Shown here: one piece after another, positions 9,132 to 21,274 of the stretch
How positions within the stretch are numbered: position 1 is the stretch's first letter
Layout of the letters: each line of letters begins with the position of its first letter
Assembly: GCA_963704595.1 (NCBI GenBank)
Contig: OY969922.1
Span: 3,348,001 to 3,412,000 of the forward strand
DNA: 64,000 nt
Source: Acuticoccus sp963704595
GTDB taxonomy: Bacteria; Pseudomonadota; Alphaproteobacteria; Rhizobiales; Amorphaceae
Reading direction: 5' to 3'
The notes under the pieces: model-generated
What the model was told of the DNA's origin: nothing
The model's input: the letters and a program-made list of their open reading frames with translations, nothing else
Database searches by the model: none
Program-made: the position numbers and the translations under genes

Positions 9132-9992
9132 TTAGGCGGCGTGCGCGTACCGCCAGGGGTCGAGCGAGATGCCGACTTCCTCCTCGATCGCGGCCATCTG
9201 CGGCGCGAAGCTGCGGGCAAGGGCAGCCGCGACGGCCGGGTCGAGCCGTGGCTCGCGCGCCGGGACGATTGCGCGCAGGAGCCGCGTAACCGTCGCGGCG
9301 CGAACGTGCCCCGCCTCGGGCGGTGTGGCGGAAGCGGCAGTCAGGGGCCAGGCGTCGTTGTCCGCTGCGTCGTCGGGCCAGACGCCGAGGAACAGGCACA
9401 GGGCCTCGAACACAGCCTCCGGGTCTGCGCCGATCTCCTCGTGAAGGACGATCATCAGCCGGTCGGGCCCGAAATGGCGGCGGAAGCGGCGCACCCCGTC
9501 GAGGTAGGAGCTGCCCGCGCGATAAAGGTGGTGCGGCGACCAGCCCTTCACCCGCCGCAGCTCCTCTTCCGCGAGGGCCGCCGCAAAATCGTGCGTGGTT
9601 TCGAGGCCGATGCGGCAATGGTGCGTGAACTGGGCGAAGGCCCGGCCCACGGGCTCGCGCAGCACGAGGACGATGCGGCAGTCCGGCCGCGTCGCCGCGA
9701 TCGCTGCCGCAGCGTCGGGCGACTGAAGATGGAGCCGTGAGACGGCACCGGCAAGCTGGCCCCTGCGAACCGCGCCGGGCATGTCGTCGGCGTCATCGCG
9801 CGCAAGGCCGGCGCCGTGTCCGGCGTAGAACGGACACGGCGCCGATGTCGCGGCGGCTCGGCTGCGCGGGACGCGACCGGCAGGCGGATCCGGCGGCAGA
9901 TGGATGCCGGGATGGGCCGCGAGCCACGCTGAAAGAAGGCCGACCCCCGCCAACGGGGCGCCCGTGACGATGAAATCCGGTCCCTTGGCCAT
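9132..9992 (-). CDS. Sulfotransferase-family protein
   Basis: A 286-residue protein with the sulfotransferase fold signatures: an N-terminal FIVTGAPLAGVGLLSAWLAAHP, which corresponds to the PAPS 5'-phosphosulfate loop, and VLVLREPVGRAFAQFTHH, the 3'-phosphate-binding motif (family pattern RxPxxRxxS). The loop is unusual because the conserved Lys (GAPKSGTT-type) is Leu-Ala, and the Ser of the 3' motif is replaced. The region SSYLDGVRRFRRHFGPDRLMIVLHEE matches the family helix and strand before the C-terminus. A strong AGGAGG ribosome site lies 6 bases before the ATG (9990-9992). The acceptor substrate is unknown; activity is doubtful given the loop change. Confidence 0.75.
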   Translation of the reverse strand: MAKGPDFIVTGAPLAGVGLLSAWLAAHPGIHLPPDPPAGRVPRSRAAATSAPCPFYAGHGAGLARDDADDMPGAVRRGQLAGAVSRLHLQSPDAAAAIAATRPDCRIVLVLREPVGRAFAQFTHHCRIGLETTHDFAAALAEEELRRVKGWSPHHLYRAGSSYLDGVRRFRRHFGPDRLMIVLHEEIGADPEAVFEALCLFLGVWPDDAADNDAWPLTAASATPPEAGHVRAATVTRLLRAIVPAREPRLDPAVAAALARSFAPQMAAIEEEVGISLDPWRYAHAA

Positions 9993-10094
9993 GGTCTGCC
10001 TCCTGTCATTGACGACAGGGACGAACCTATCGCGAAGCTTGCGCCCAGAGGGATGGGCGAAAGCATAGGCGGGTACGGCAGAAGGCTATGGCGC

Positions 10095-10120
10095 GATGCC
10101 GCCGCACAGGGGGCGGCATC
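10095..10120 (-). terminator. Hairpin downstream of the M23 peptidase gene
   Basis: GATGCCGCC at 10095-10103 is exactly complementary to GGCGGCATC at 10112-10120, with an 8-base loop. It begins 22 bases after the stop of the minus-strand peptidase gene. There is no T-run, so it may be a weak terminator or a 3' stabilising hairpin. Confidence 0.4.
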
Positions 10121-10141
10121 CGGCGCTGGTTGCTGGCGACG

Positions 10142-12025
10142 CTAGTTGCTGGCGACCGGGAAATCCTCGTTGAGGATGCGGTCGATCCGGTCCCGCTCAG
10201 CCTGGAACTTGGCGAGCTGCGAGCCCGTGAGCTCACGCCCGCGGCGCAGGCGGATCTTCAGCGGGTTCACGTGCCGCCCGTTCACCTTCACCTCGAAGTG
10301 GAGGTGCGGGCCGGTCGACAGGCCCGTGGTGCCGACGTAGCCGATCACCTGCCCCTGCTTCACCGTGAGCCCCGGCTTGATGCCGTCGGCGATCCGCGAC
10401 TGGTGCGCGTAGCCGGTCTCGTAGCCGTTGGCATGGCGGATCGCGACCCAGCGGCCGTAGCCCGCCTTCCAGCCCGCCTGCTTCACGACACCGTCGCCGG
10501 CCGCGAAGATCGGCGTGCCGCGGGGGGCGGCGTAGTCGACGCCGGTGTGCATGCGGCTGCGCTTCAGGATCGGGTGGCGGCGCGGGCCGAAGCCGGACCG
10601 GTAGACGCCCCGCGACATCGGCTTGCGCATCAGGAACTTGTCACCGGTGCGGCCGTCCTCGTCGTAGAAGTCGACGTCGCCTTCGTTCGACTTGAAGCGG
10701 TAGATCTTGCGCTCCACGCCGCCCGCCATCAGCGAGGCGTAAAGGATTTCCTCCGAATCGCCGCCCTTCTGCGAGTGGATCACCGTCAGCTTGTCGCCCG
10801 GCCGGACCTGCGAGTTGAAGTCGAGGTCGAGCGAGAAGGTGGCGAGGAGCGTGTCCTGCACGTTCTGCGGCACGTCGTGGTTCTTCAGCGTCTGGTAGAG
10901 GCTCTTGTAGACGGTCGGGGTGTTGCCGCTGGTGGTCGCGACCTGAACGTCCTCGACCTTGGGCGCGGGGCCGGGAGGCGCCTCGCCGAGGACGAAGCGC
11001 CCGGTGTCGGTCATCGCGACGGTCGCGACGTGGCGCGTGTCCTTGTAGATGGAGAAGCGGCTCGGGCGCCGGGTCGCCCCCTCCTCGGTCTCCTCGAGCT
11101 GGAACGCGACCCGCAGCGTCTGTCCGGCGCGCAGCTGCGCGACGCCAAGGCGGCTCAGGATCTCGTCGATCGCGGTGATGTCGTCCTCGCCGACGCCGCT
11201 GCCTATGAGGATCTTCTTCAGCGTGTCGCCGGGCTGGACGACCTCGATGAATTCGCTGTTGCTGGCCGCCGCGTCATCCTCGTCCGAGCCCTTGATGAGC
11301 TCCGACACGTTCTCCGGCACGATGGTGACGTTGCCGGGAATGCCGCTCTTGTCGTCGATGAAGCCGTCGGCCTCGCCAACCGGCATCGGCATGTTGTCGG
11401 AATATTGCTCGTCACGGAGCTGGCGCTCGATCTCTTCCTCGTCGAGCGCGACGGTATCGTCGAACGCGACCGGCTGCTCCAGCGGAAAGGAGGAGACGCT
11501 GACGGTGATCTCCCCGTCGACCGCCTTGTCATAGATCGCGTCCGTCGCCTCTTCCTCGGCGGCGTCGTCCCGTTGCGCGAGCTTCTGCGCGTTGAACTCC
11601 GGAACGTCGCCGATCTCCTTCTTGTCGAGAACGAGCGAGGCGTTGACGACGGCGTAGGGGCGCTTCTGGATGAGGTCCTCGTCGCCCTGCCGGACGACGG
11701 TGCTGATCTCGATGGTCCTGCGCGAAGACACTTCCTCATAGACGGGGGTGACGCGGTCGCCCTTCTCGGCGCGGGGCGTATCGGCCACCTCGCGCGACAG
11801 GACCGCGGCTTCTGCGTTGATGACGTAGCGGCCGTCGAGCGCCGCGACGAGCGCTCCGCCCATCAGCGCCACTGACGTGACTGCCGTGGTCAAGGCGCCG
11901 ACGAGCCACCGGATGCTGACGCCGCGACGGGTATAGCGCGCCGGGTCCGCATCGCCGACCACCAGGGGCGCATCGTCGCCCAGCTCAACCGGTCTCGCCT
12001 TACGGTGCTGGTCCCATGAACGCAT
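10142..12025 (-). CDS. M23/LytM-family peptidoglycan hydrolase, membrane anchored
   Basis: A 627-residue cell-wall hydrolase or amidase activator. A single transmembrane segment (about residues 40-63, WLVGALTTAVTSVALMGGALVAA) follows a basic, cytosolic N-terminus. A LysM-like or SLT-associated segment EVVQPGDTLKKILI sits mid-protein. The C-terminal LytM domain has MHTGVDYAAP (zinc-ligand His and Asp), GYAHQSRI and GPHLHFEV (HxH zinc and catalytic His), so the metallopeptidase site looks complete. The family cleaves peptide crosslinks such as D-Ala-mDAP during growth and division. The ATG at 12023-12025 has a GGAGGGA ribosome site 5-6 bases upstream. Divergent from the rrn operon, separated by about 230 bases from the rrn promoter. 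Confidence 0.92.
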   Translation of the reverse strand: MRSWDQHRKARPVELGDDAPLVVGDADPARYTRRGVSIRWLVGALTTAVTSVALMGGALVAALDGRYVINAEAAVLSREVADTPRAEKGDRVTPVYEEVSSRRTIEISTVVRQGDEDLIQKRPYAVVNASLVLDKKEIGDVPEFNAQKLAQRDDAAEEEATDAIYDKAVDGEITVSVSSFPLEQPVAFDDTVALDEEEIERQLRDEQYSDNMPMPVGEADGFIDDKSGIPGNVTIVPENVSELIKGSDEDDAAASNSEFIEVVQPGDTLKKILIGSGVGEDDITAIDEILSRLGVAQLRAGQTLRVAFQLEETEEGATRRPSRFSIYKDTRHVATVAMTDTGRFVLGEAPPGPAPKVEDVQVATTSGNTPTVYKSLYQTLKNHDVPQNVQDTLLATFSLDLDFNSQVRPGDKLTVIHSQKGGDSEEILYASLMAGGVERKIYRFKSNEGDVDFYDEDGRTGDKFLMRKPMSRGVYRSGFGPRRHPILKRSRMHTGVDYAAPRGTPIFAAGDGVVKQAGWKAGYGRWVAIRHANGYETGYAHQSRIADGIKPGLTVKQGQVIGYVGTTGLSTGPHLHFEVKVNGRHVNPLKIRLRRGRELTGSQLAKFQAERDRIDRILNEDFPVASN

Positions 12026-12253
12026 TCAGATCCCTCCCCCGTGTTCTCCCCTCCTCTAAGCGATCTCGATTGCGAACAAAAGCACGCGGGGCTGTCGTTA
12101 CGCTTTCGTCACGTCCGCCCCATATAAGGGAGACGCTGCGTCCGTGTGCACCTGTGCACCATTCGAACGCAGCAAACGCGCCGGTTTTCGTACGCTTTGG
12201 GCGAATCGCTCATTGCGGCGGCAGGAAACTTTGATTTTTTCCTACGAACCTCG

Positions 12254-12282
12254 TTGACAGTCCGAGGCACCATCCGTATATC
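12254..12282 (+). promoter_or_regulatory. Probable rrn promoter, sigma-70 type
   Basis: TTGACA at 12254-12259, a 17-base spacer, and TATATC at 12277-12282. The -35 box is a perfect consensus and the spacer is optimal. An A/T-rich stretch containing TTTGATTTTTTCC lies just upstream at about 12230-12242, in the place of an UP element. It sits about 345 bases before mature 16S, a usual leader length for this group. Confidence 0.75.
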
Positions 12283-12425
12283 ACCAAACACCGACGGGGC
12301 GGCGCGGGTCGCCTGCCTCTCGGGGCTTCACTGACAGGATGGCCGGAAGGCCCGAGAGATCGGGGCGGATGGTTTTGTCTCTGAAGGGTACGGGAACTGA
12401 GGTTTCCGGCGAGGTATTTGCCTCG

Positions 12426-12445
12426 GGTTTTTTGACAATTGAACA
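12426..12445 (+). promoter_or_regulatory. boxA-like antitermination element in the rrn leader
   Basis: The leader reads GTTTTTTGACAATTGAAC. Alphaproteobacterial rRNA leaders carry a boxA of the form GCTCTTTGACA, which NusB/S10 complexes recognise to prevent premature termination. The embedded TTGACA could be mistaken for a -35 box, but the sequence 17 bases on (AGAAGC) is not a -10 box. Confidence 0.5.
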
Positions 12446-12624
12446 TGAGAGAAAAGAAGCGTGGGCGGCGTTGTCCTTGCGGATTTTCGGACCGGGTGAC
12501 CGGGACGGAGATCGACAGAACAACGGCGGATTACGTTTCTGAATAGGATACATTTACCGCTCTGTCGCGAGACAGAGAGGTGTGTCCTCGTCAACGAAAT
12601 TGTAATTTTGTCGGATTGAATGTC

Positions 12625-14094
<1,470 letters not shown>

Positions 14095-14328
14095 GACCAG
14101 GGATCAAGGCTTGCCTTTCCCCAGTCTCTTGGAAACATGCCGAAGTCATATGGTTCTTCGGGCCCTCGGGTTCGCTGAGATCATGTACATTCGGCTTTTG
14201 CGGGATGGCGCCGCCTTCGTTTCTTTTCTCTCTTTGAACGGTTGTGTGGGGTTTTGTGCCTTGGCGCAGGACACTCGGCCGGACCATTGTTGCGTTTGGC
14301 GCTTGCTTCGGCTAGCGACTGGCGCAGC

Positions 14329-14405
14329 GGGCTTGTAGCTCAGGTGGTTAGAGCGTACGCCTGATAAGCGTAAGGTCGATGGTTCGAGTCCATCCAAGCC
14401 CACCA
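14329..14405 (+). tRNA. tRNA-Ile (anticodon GAT)
   Basis: 77 nucleotides in the 16S-23S spacer. The acceptor stem GGGCTTG pairs with CAAGCCC, the anticodon loop is CTGATAA, the T-loop is GGTTCGAGTCC, and CCA is encoded. This is the usual first spacer tRNA. Confidence 0.97.
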
Positions 14406-14445
14406 TCCCACATGTCGGTGTCATGCCGATGATCCTTGTCACAGA

Positions 14446-14521
14446 GGGGCCTTAGCTCAGCTGGGAGAGCACCTGCTTTGCAAGCAGGGGGTCGTCGGTT
14501 CGATCCCGACAGGCTCCACCA
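14446..14521 (+). tRNA. tRNA-Ala (anticodon TGC)
   Basis: 76 nucleotides in the 16S-23S spacer, 40 bases after tRNA-Ile. The acceptor stem GGGGCCT pairs with AGGCTCC (one G-T pair), the anticodon loop is CTTTGCAAG, and CCA is encoded. Confidence 0.97.
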
Positions 14522-14953
14522 TCACTCTGGTGGTTGTGACGAGCCGGAAACACCGTTCAACGAAGAAAAGCATCAGTTTCCTGCTTCGGCAGGACGTGCG
14601 CCTGGCGCACAGCTGACCGGCTCATGCCGGTTGTCAATGACATCGTGAAGAGAAGATTTATTCGCCCATTCCTCTGGTCTGGGGCGCAACATGCGTGAGC
14701 ATGCAGCGTCCTGATCCGAACCTGGAGGGATGCGATTGGGGTTGGGGTCGTTCTCCGACATCAGGGTATGGACCGCACGGTTCATGCGCTGATCCCTCCC
14801 CTCCCCTGCCGAGATGGCAGGGAATGCGGATAGATCTCGTGAAACTGGTCTTTCTATTATCGAGCCTGCCCCTGCCGTTCTTGCCGAGCGGTTGACCGCA
14901 CTCTGTTTTGCAGCAGAGCTTAAATGGGGCGTGATGGGCATCGATAATGAGAG
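14522..14953 (+). other. 16S-23S spacer after tRNA-Ala
   Basis: 432 bases of internal transcribed spacer. It ends with the left arm of the 23S processing stem (14946-14961). I see no protein gene and no third tRNA in it. Confidence 0.7.
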
Positions 14954-17665
<2,712 letters not shown>

Positions 17666-17777
17666 TCTCATTAACCCATGCCCATCCGCAAGCACGGCGG
17701 ATGGTCGATGACGAAAGACCGGCTACACGCCGGACGGGTTCAGACCCGCCAGTTTCACGAATTGAACGTCCTCCGCC

Positions 17778-17895
17778 GGCCTGGTGGCCTTTGCGAGGGG
17801 TCCCCACCCGATCCCATTCCGAACTCGGCCGTTAACCCCCTCCGCGCCGATGGTACTCTGGCTTAAGCCACGGGAGAGTAGGTCGCTGCCAGGCC
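17778..17895 (+). rRNA. rrf: 5S ribosomal RNA
   Basis: 118 nucleotides. The terminal stem GGCCTGG (17778-17784) pairs with CCAGGCC (17889-17895). The conserved CCGATCCCATTCCGAACTC-type loop and GGGAGAGTAGGTC are present. No tRNA-fMet follows, although many relatives have one there. Confidence 0.95.
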
Positions 17896-17936
17896 AGCCG
17901 AGCACGTTCAATTGTCTCATCACAACTCAATCATAC

Positions 17937-17970
17937 AAAAACCCCACCGGTGAAAACCGGTGGGGTTTTT
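17937..17970 (+). terminator. rrn operon intrinsic terminator
   Basis: ACCCCACCGGT (17941-17951), a GAAA tetraloop, ACCGGTGGGGT (17956-17966), then a T-run; the 11-bp stem is perfect. It lies 41 bases after 5S. The A-run before the stem makes it potentially active in both directions. Confidence 0.95.
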
Positions 17971-18013
17971 GCGTTGGCGCGGCGCGCGGTCTTTCGAGCC
18001 GCTTTCGATGCAC

Positions 18014-18019
18014 TATACT
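18014..18019 (+). promoter_or_regulatory. Possible -10 box for the radical-SAM gene
   Basis: TATACT lies 46 bases before the ATG at 18065, just beyond the rrn terminator, in A/T-richer sequence. A TTTCGA about 16 bases upstream is a weak -35 candidate. The gene needs its own promoter because the rrn terminator separates it from the rrn operon. Confidence 0.35.
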
Positions 18020-18064
18020 GGCATATCGAAAGTCGTATAAGAACAAGAAGCACCGCAAATTCTG

Positions 18065-19925
18065 ATGGCTGCCACGCTAATCGACAGACCTCCGGCAACT
18101 CTGAAAGCCAAATCGCGTAGACCCAGCGATCTGATGCTCCCGTCCGATGGCAATCGCTACAGATGCGAATGGCTGGAGAACAGTATTACTGTTCACTCCG
18201 ATGGGAATGTGAGCTGCGGGCTCGATGACCCGCACGCATCCCGCAGTTTCGGCAACGTTCATCAGGCGGCCGTCCGTGATATTCTGGGGAACGATGAGTA
18301 TCATCGGATGCAGGAAGCGCTCTGGCGCGGGGAGCGGTGCCCCACCTGCTCCCTCTACAAGGCGGCGAGCGAGCCGCCAGGTCCGCGGCCTGATCGCCCC
18401 GGCGTTCTTGTTCTGGAACCCACCGTTCGTTGCAATCTGAGATGCCCGACCGCGGCGTGTGAGCCGAACAACGATAGCGCCGTCTCCACGAGGGACCGCG
18501 ATGATATCGGGCTGGACGCTGTAGAGGCGCTCAGCGCTGAGATCGGAAATGCGCTCACCAAGATCTACTTCCTGAACTACGGCGATCCGTTCATGAACCG
18601 CGATGCCGAGGCAATGCTCGCGGTACTGCGACGCCACGCGCCGGGTGCCGAGATCGTGACGAGCACGAACGGTATCCCGCTGAAAAGCATGAGAAGGGCA
18701 GAGCGCGTTGTCGCCGCGCGGCCTGACAATATCGTCTTCACCATCAGCGGCGCATCGGAGGAAACCTACCGACGCTACCATGTCGGCGGCCGCTTCGCGC
18801 ATGCTGTGGACGGGATGCGCAATGTCCTGTCGGCGCGCGGAAGCGAAGCCCTCCCGAAGGTCACGTGGCGATATCTCCTCTTCAACTGGAACGATGAACC
18901 GGAGGAGGTTCAGGCGGCGCTGGACATGGCCAGGGCATTCGGCGTCGACCAGTTCAGCCTGTTCCTGACCCACCTGCCGGAAGGCAGCCGATCTCATCGG
19001 TTCGCGCCCGGCTCGCCGAGCTTCGACCGCTACCGCCGGTTCATCGACTATGCCGAGGGCTACAGCGCAAACGCTCCGGACGAAGACGGGTTCTACCCGC
19101 AGGAAACTTGGGATGTCGGCCCGGTCCGGTGGGCGTCACGGCGCGCTCGGCTGTCCCTCGTCCCTCATGAAGGCAAGTTGCGTTTCAGCGTCATCGCGGG
19201 ACGGCTCGGGGCGACGAGTGTGCCGCCGGATCTTTTCGTCGTGACGCCGGACGCAGTATTCAGAATTCTCGGTCCCGGTCGATGCGTGGTTCGAAGTGTG
19301 CCTGGACGCTCCGGGCCACGGGCCGGTCGACGTTACGCTCTACTGCGACGACGTCTGGTACCCCATCGAGCATGGCTTCGACGATCGGCGGGCCATGGCG
19401 GTGGCTGTTTCGCTCTCGGCGCCGGGTACGCCTCTCGACTCCGCTGCCCTGACTGCGGAGGAGAATCAGCGGTTCCTGCTGCCGCAGCCCGATGCGGACG
19501 GGCTCTACGCGCCGGAGGAGATCGAGGGCCTGGGGCATCTCCGCTGGACGGATGCGATTTCGATGCATGAAGTCCTGCCGGCTCGCGGATCTGTCACGCT
19601 GTTCCTTTCGACCAATCAGCCGAACGGGGCCGCCGTAGCGGTTTCGCTGGGGTCCGGTGGATACGAGGCCCATGTTCGCCCCCACATCTGGAACCGTATG
19701 GACCTTCCTGCCCCGGTTGATCAGCCGGCCGATCTGCCGATGCGGGTGGGGTTGTTCGTGCGGGATCATTTTTATCCGATGGACGAGGGTCTGAGCGCGG
19801 ATCGCCGTTGCCTCGGCGTCATGGTGGCTCTCGGGCATTCACCCATGGACGCCCAGCCGGTTACGCTGACCGCAGTTCAGGCGCGAACGCGCTGGCGCAG
19901 GAACGCCCCGTTGCTCCTCGGATAG
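18065..19925 (+). CDS. Radical-SAM protein with N-terminal SPASM-like domain and duplicated C-terminal domain (one apparent frameshift)
   Basis: About 619 residues after removing one base near 19262. Residues 30-98 resemble a SPASM auxiliary cluster domain: Cys34, Cys51 in SDGNVSCGLDD, a FGNV segment, and Cys92/Cys95 in CPTC. This normally follows the radical-SAM barrel; here it precedes it. The barrel begins at LEPTVRCNLRCPTAAC, whose cysteines 123, 127 and 132 are spaced C-x3-C-x4-C, one residue longer than the canonical C-x3-C-x2-C plus one. IYFLNYGDPF and FTISGASEETYRRYH are typical radical-SAM/SPASM barrel segments. From residue 339 a segment of about 137 residues is repeated: DGFYP and DGLYA, VRWAS and LRWTD, VWYPIEHGF and HFYPMDEGL. 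The reaction is unknown; members may modify peptides or sugars. Base composition looks less GC-rich than its neighbours, suggesting transfer. Confidence 0.8.
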
Positions 19926-20161
19926 TTCGCAAGGCTATTGCCGGTCGGCTCGGCGGCGAACGGCCGGGACCGGCGACCAGCGCCTGCCCTCCCGCTGCGG
20001 GGCGCATCGAACGCCGCCGCGAAAGACGCGCATGCCTATGGTCGGGGCATGCCCAGCACGCAGGCAATCGGTCGCATCAAGAACGCGTGTCTTGGCACGA
20101 CAACCCGGCAGCCCTATGCGAGATATAGGTGCGGGCTCAGCTGCACGATGGAACGTCCAAC

Positions 20162-21274
20162 ATGAAAAGCATCCGGCAGGTCGTAACGGTTGCGGTCATC
20201 GCGGCGCTGGGGGTCGGTGGCTACATCTATTACCACGAGGTCGTCCTCTCCCCTGCCGAAGCCGTCGCCGACAGGGGCTCGCGCGGTCCGCGCTCGGTCG
20301 CGGTCGAGGTGCGGCCCGCCGAGACGCGCCGGCTCGGCGTCGTCATCGAGGCGGTCGGCTCCACCCGCGCCCAGCGCTCCGTCGATATCGTGCCGAGCGC
20401 GGAGGGCCGGATCACCGAGACCAACATCGCCGCAGGACGTGTCGTCGAGGCCGGAACCGTCCTTGCGCGGCTCGACGACGAAATCGAGAAGGCGACGCTC
20501 GCCGAAGCCGAGGCGACGCTCGTCGAGAAGACGGCGGCGCAGGAACGCGGCGAGACGCTGCTGCGCAGCAACAACATCAGCCGCGCCACAATCGACCAGA
20601 CCAGAGCCGAACTCGCCATCGCCACCGCCGCCGTCGATCGCGCCCGCAGGGTCCTCGCGGACCGCACGGTGGTCGCCCCGTTCGGCGGTGTCCTCGGCAT
20701 CACGTCGGTCGACATCGGCGCCCGCGTCGACACCTCGACCGTCCTCACCAGCCTCGACGATCTCTCCGCCGTCGAGATCGAGTTCGGCATCCCCGAGACC
20801 TATTATGGCCGCATCAAGCCCGGCCAGCCGGTGACCGCGACGACCGCCGCATTCCCCAACCGGGACTTCACCGGCGTGGTCGACGCCGTCGACAGCCGCA
20901 TCGAGCAGACTTCTCGGGCCTTCAAGGTCCGCGCACGGCTTCCCAACGACGAGCGGACCCTCCCCGCCGGCATGTTCATGCGCCTCAGCCTCTCGCTCGG
21001 CGAGCGCGACGTGGTGGCGGTGACGGATGAGGCGATCCTCGTCCAGGGCGGCGAGACGTTCGTCTTCGTGGTCGAGAACGGCAAGGCGGTACGGCGGCGC
21101 GTGACGACCGGGATCAGGCGCGACAACCTCATCGAGATCACGACCGGGATCGAGGACGGCGAGGCGGTGATCGCCCGCGGGATCCAGTCGGTCAGGGACG
21201 GCAGCCCCGTCGAGGTCCTCGGCACCGCGCCGGAACCCCAGCCGGTCGCGGCTACAATGGAAAGCGCCTCCTGA
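20162..21274 (+). CDS. RND efflux membrane fusion (periplasmic adaptor) protein
   Basis: A 370-residue periplasmic adaptor linking an inner-membrane RND pump to an outer-membrane channel. An N-terminal membrane anchor (VVTVAVIAALGVGGYIYY) lacks a lipobox cysteine. The lipoyl half-motif EGRITETNIAAGRVVEAGTV is followed by a short alpha-hairpin (EKATLAEAEATL through AVDRARRVLADRTVVAPF), the second lipoyl half GVLGITSVDIGARVD, and a beta-barrel segment. I chose ATG 20162 over an in-frame GTG 33 bases upstream because it starts right before the anchor. Its TGA overlaps the pump ATG (TGATG), so translation is coupled. No outer-membrane factor or repressor gene is adjacent. Confidence 0.93.
   Translation: MKSIRQVVTVAVIAALGVGGYIYYHEVVLSPAEAVADRGSRGPRSVAVEVRPAETRRLGVVIEAVGSTRAQRSVDIVPSAEGRITETNIAAGRVVEAGTVLARLDDEIEKATLAEAEATLVEKTAAQERGETLLRSNNISRATIDQTRAELAIATAAVDRARRVLADRTVVAPFGGVLGITSVDIGARVDTSTVLTSLDDLSAVEIEFGIPETYYGRIKPGQPVTATTAAFPNRDFTGVVDAVDSRIEQTSRAFKVRARLPNDERTLPAGMFMRLSLSLGERDVVAVTDEAILVQGGETFVFVVENGKAVRRRVTTGIRRDNLIEITTGIEDGEAVIARGIQSVRDGSPVEVLGTAPEPQPVAATMESAS

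Larger units (their letters stand above)
12026..12624 (+). other. rrn upstream region and transcribed leader, no gene seen
   Basis: About 600 bases between the divergent peptidase gene and 16S rRNA. The sequence is visibly richer in A and T than the coding flanks around 12190-12250, as expected upstream of an rRNA promoter. It holds the sigma-70-type promoter and the boxA-like element listed separately. I find no convincing protein gene in it. Confidence 0.6.

Noticed and set aside
10088..11875. A 595-codon plus-strand frame antisense to the M23 peptidase
   Set aside because: The minus-strand frame contains all LytM motifs and a ribosome site; the plus frame has none and only mirrors its codon pattern.
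12432..12460. A second rrn promoter with TTGACA at 12432-12437
   Set aside because: No -10 box at suitable spacing (AGAAGC instead); the position fits a boxA-like leader element better.
17896..17936. tRNA-fMet after 5S, as usual in relatives
   Set aside because: No cloverleaf or CAT anticodon is present; the sequence goes straight to the terminator.
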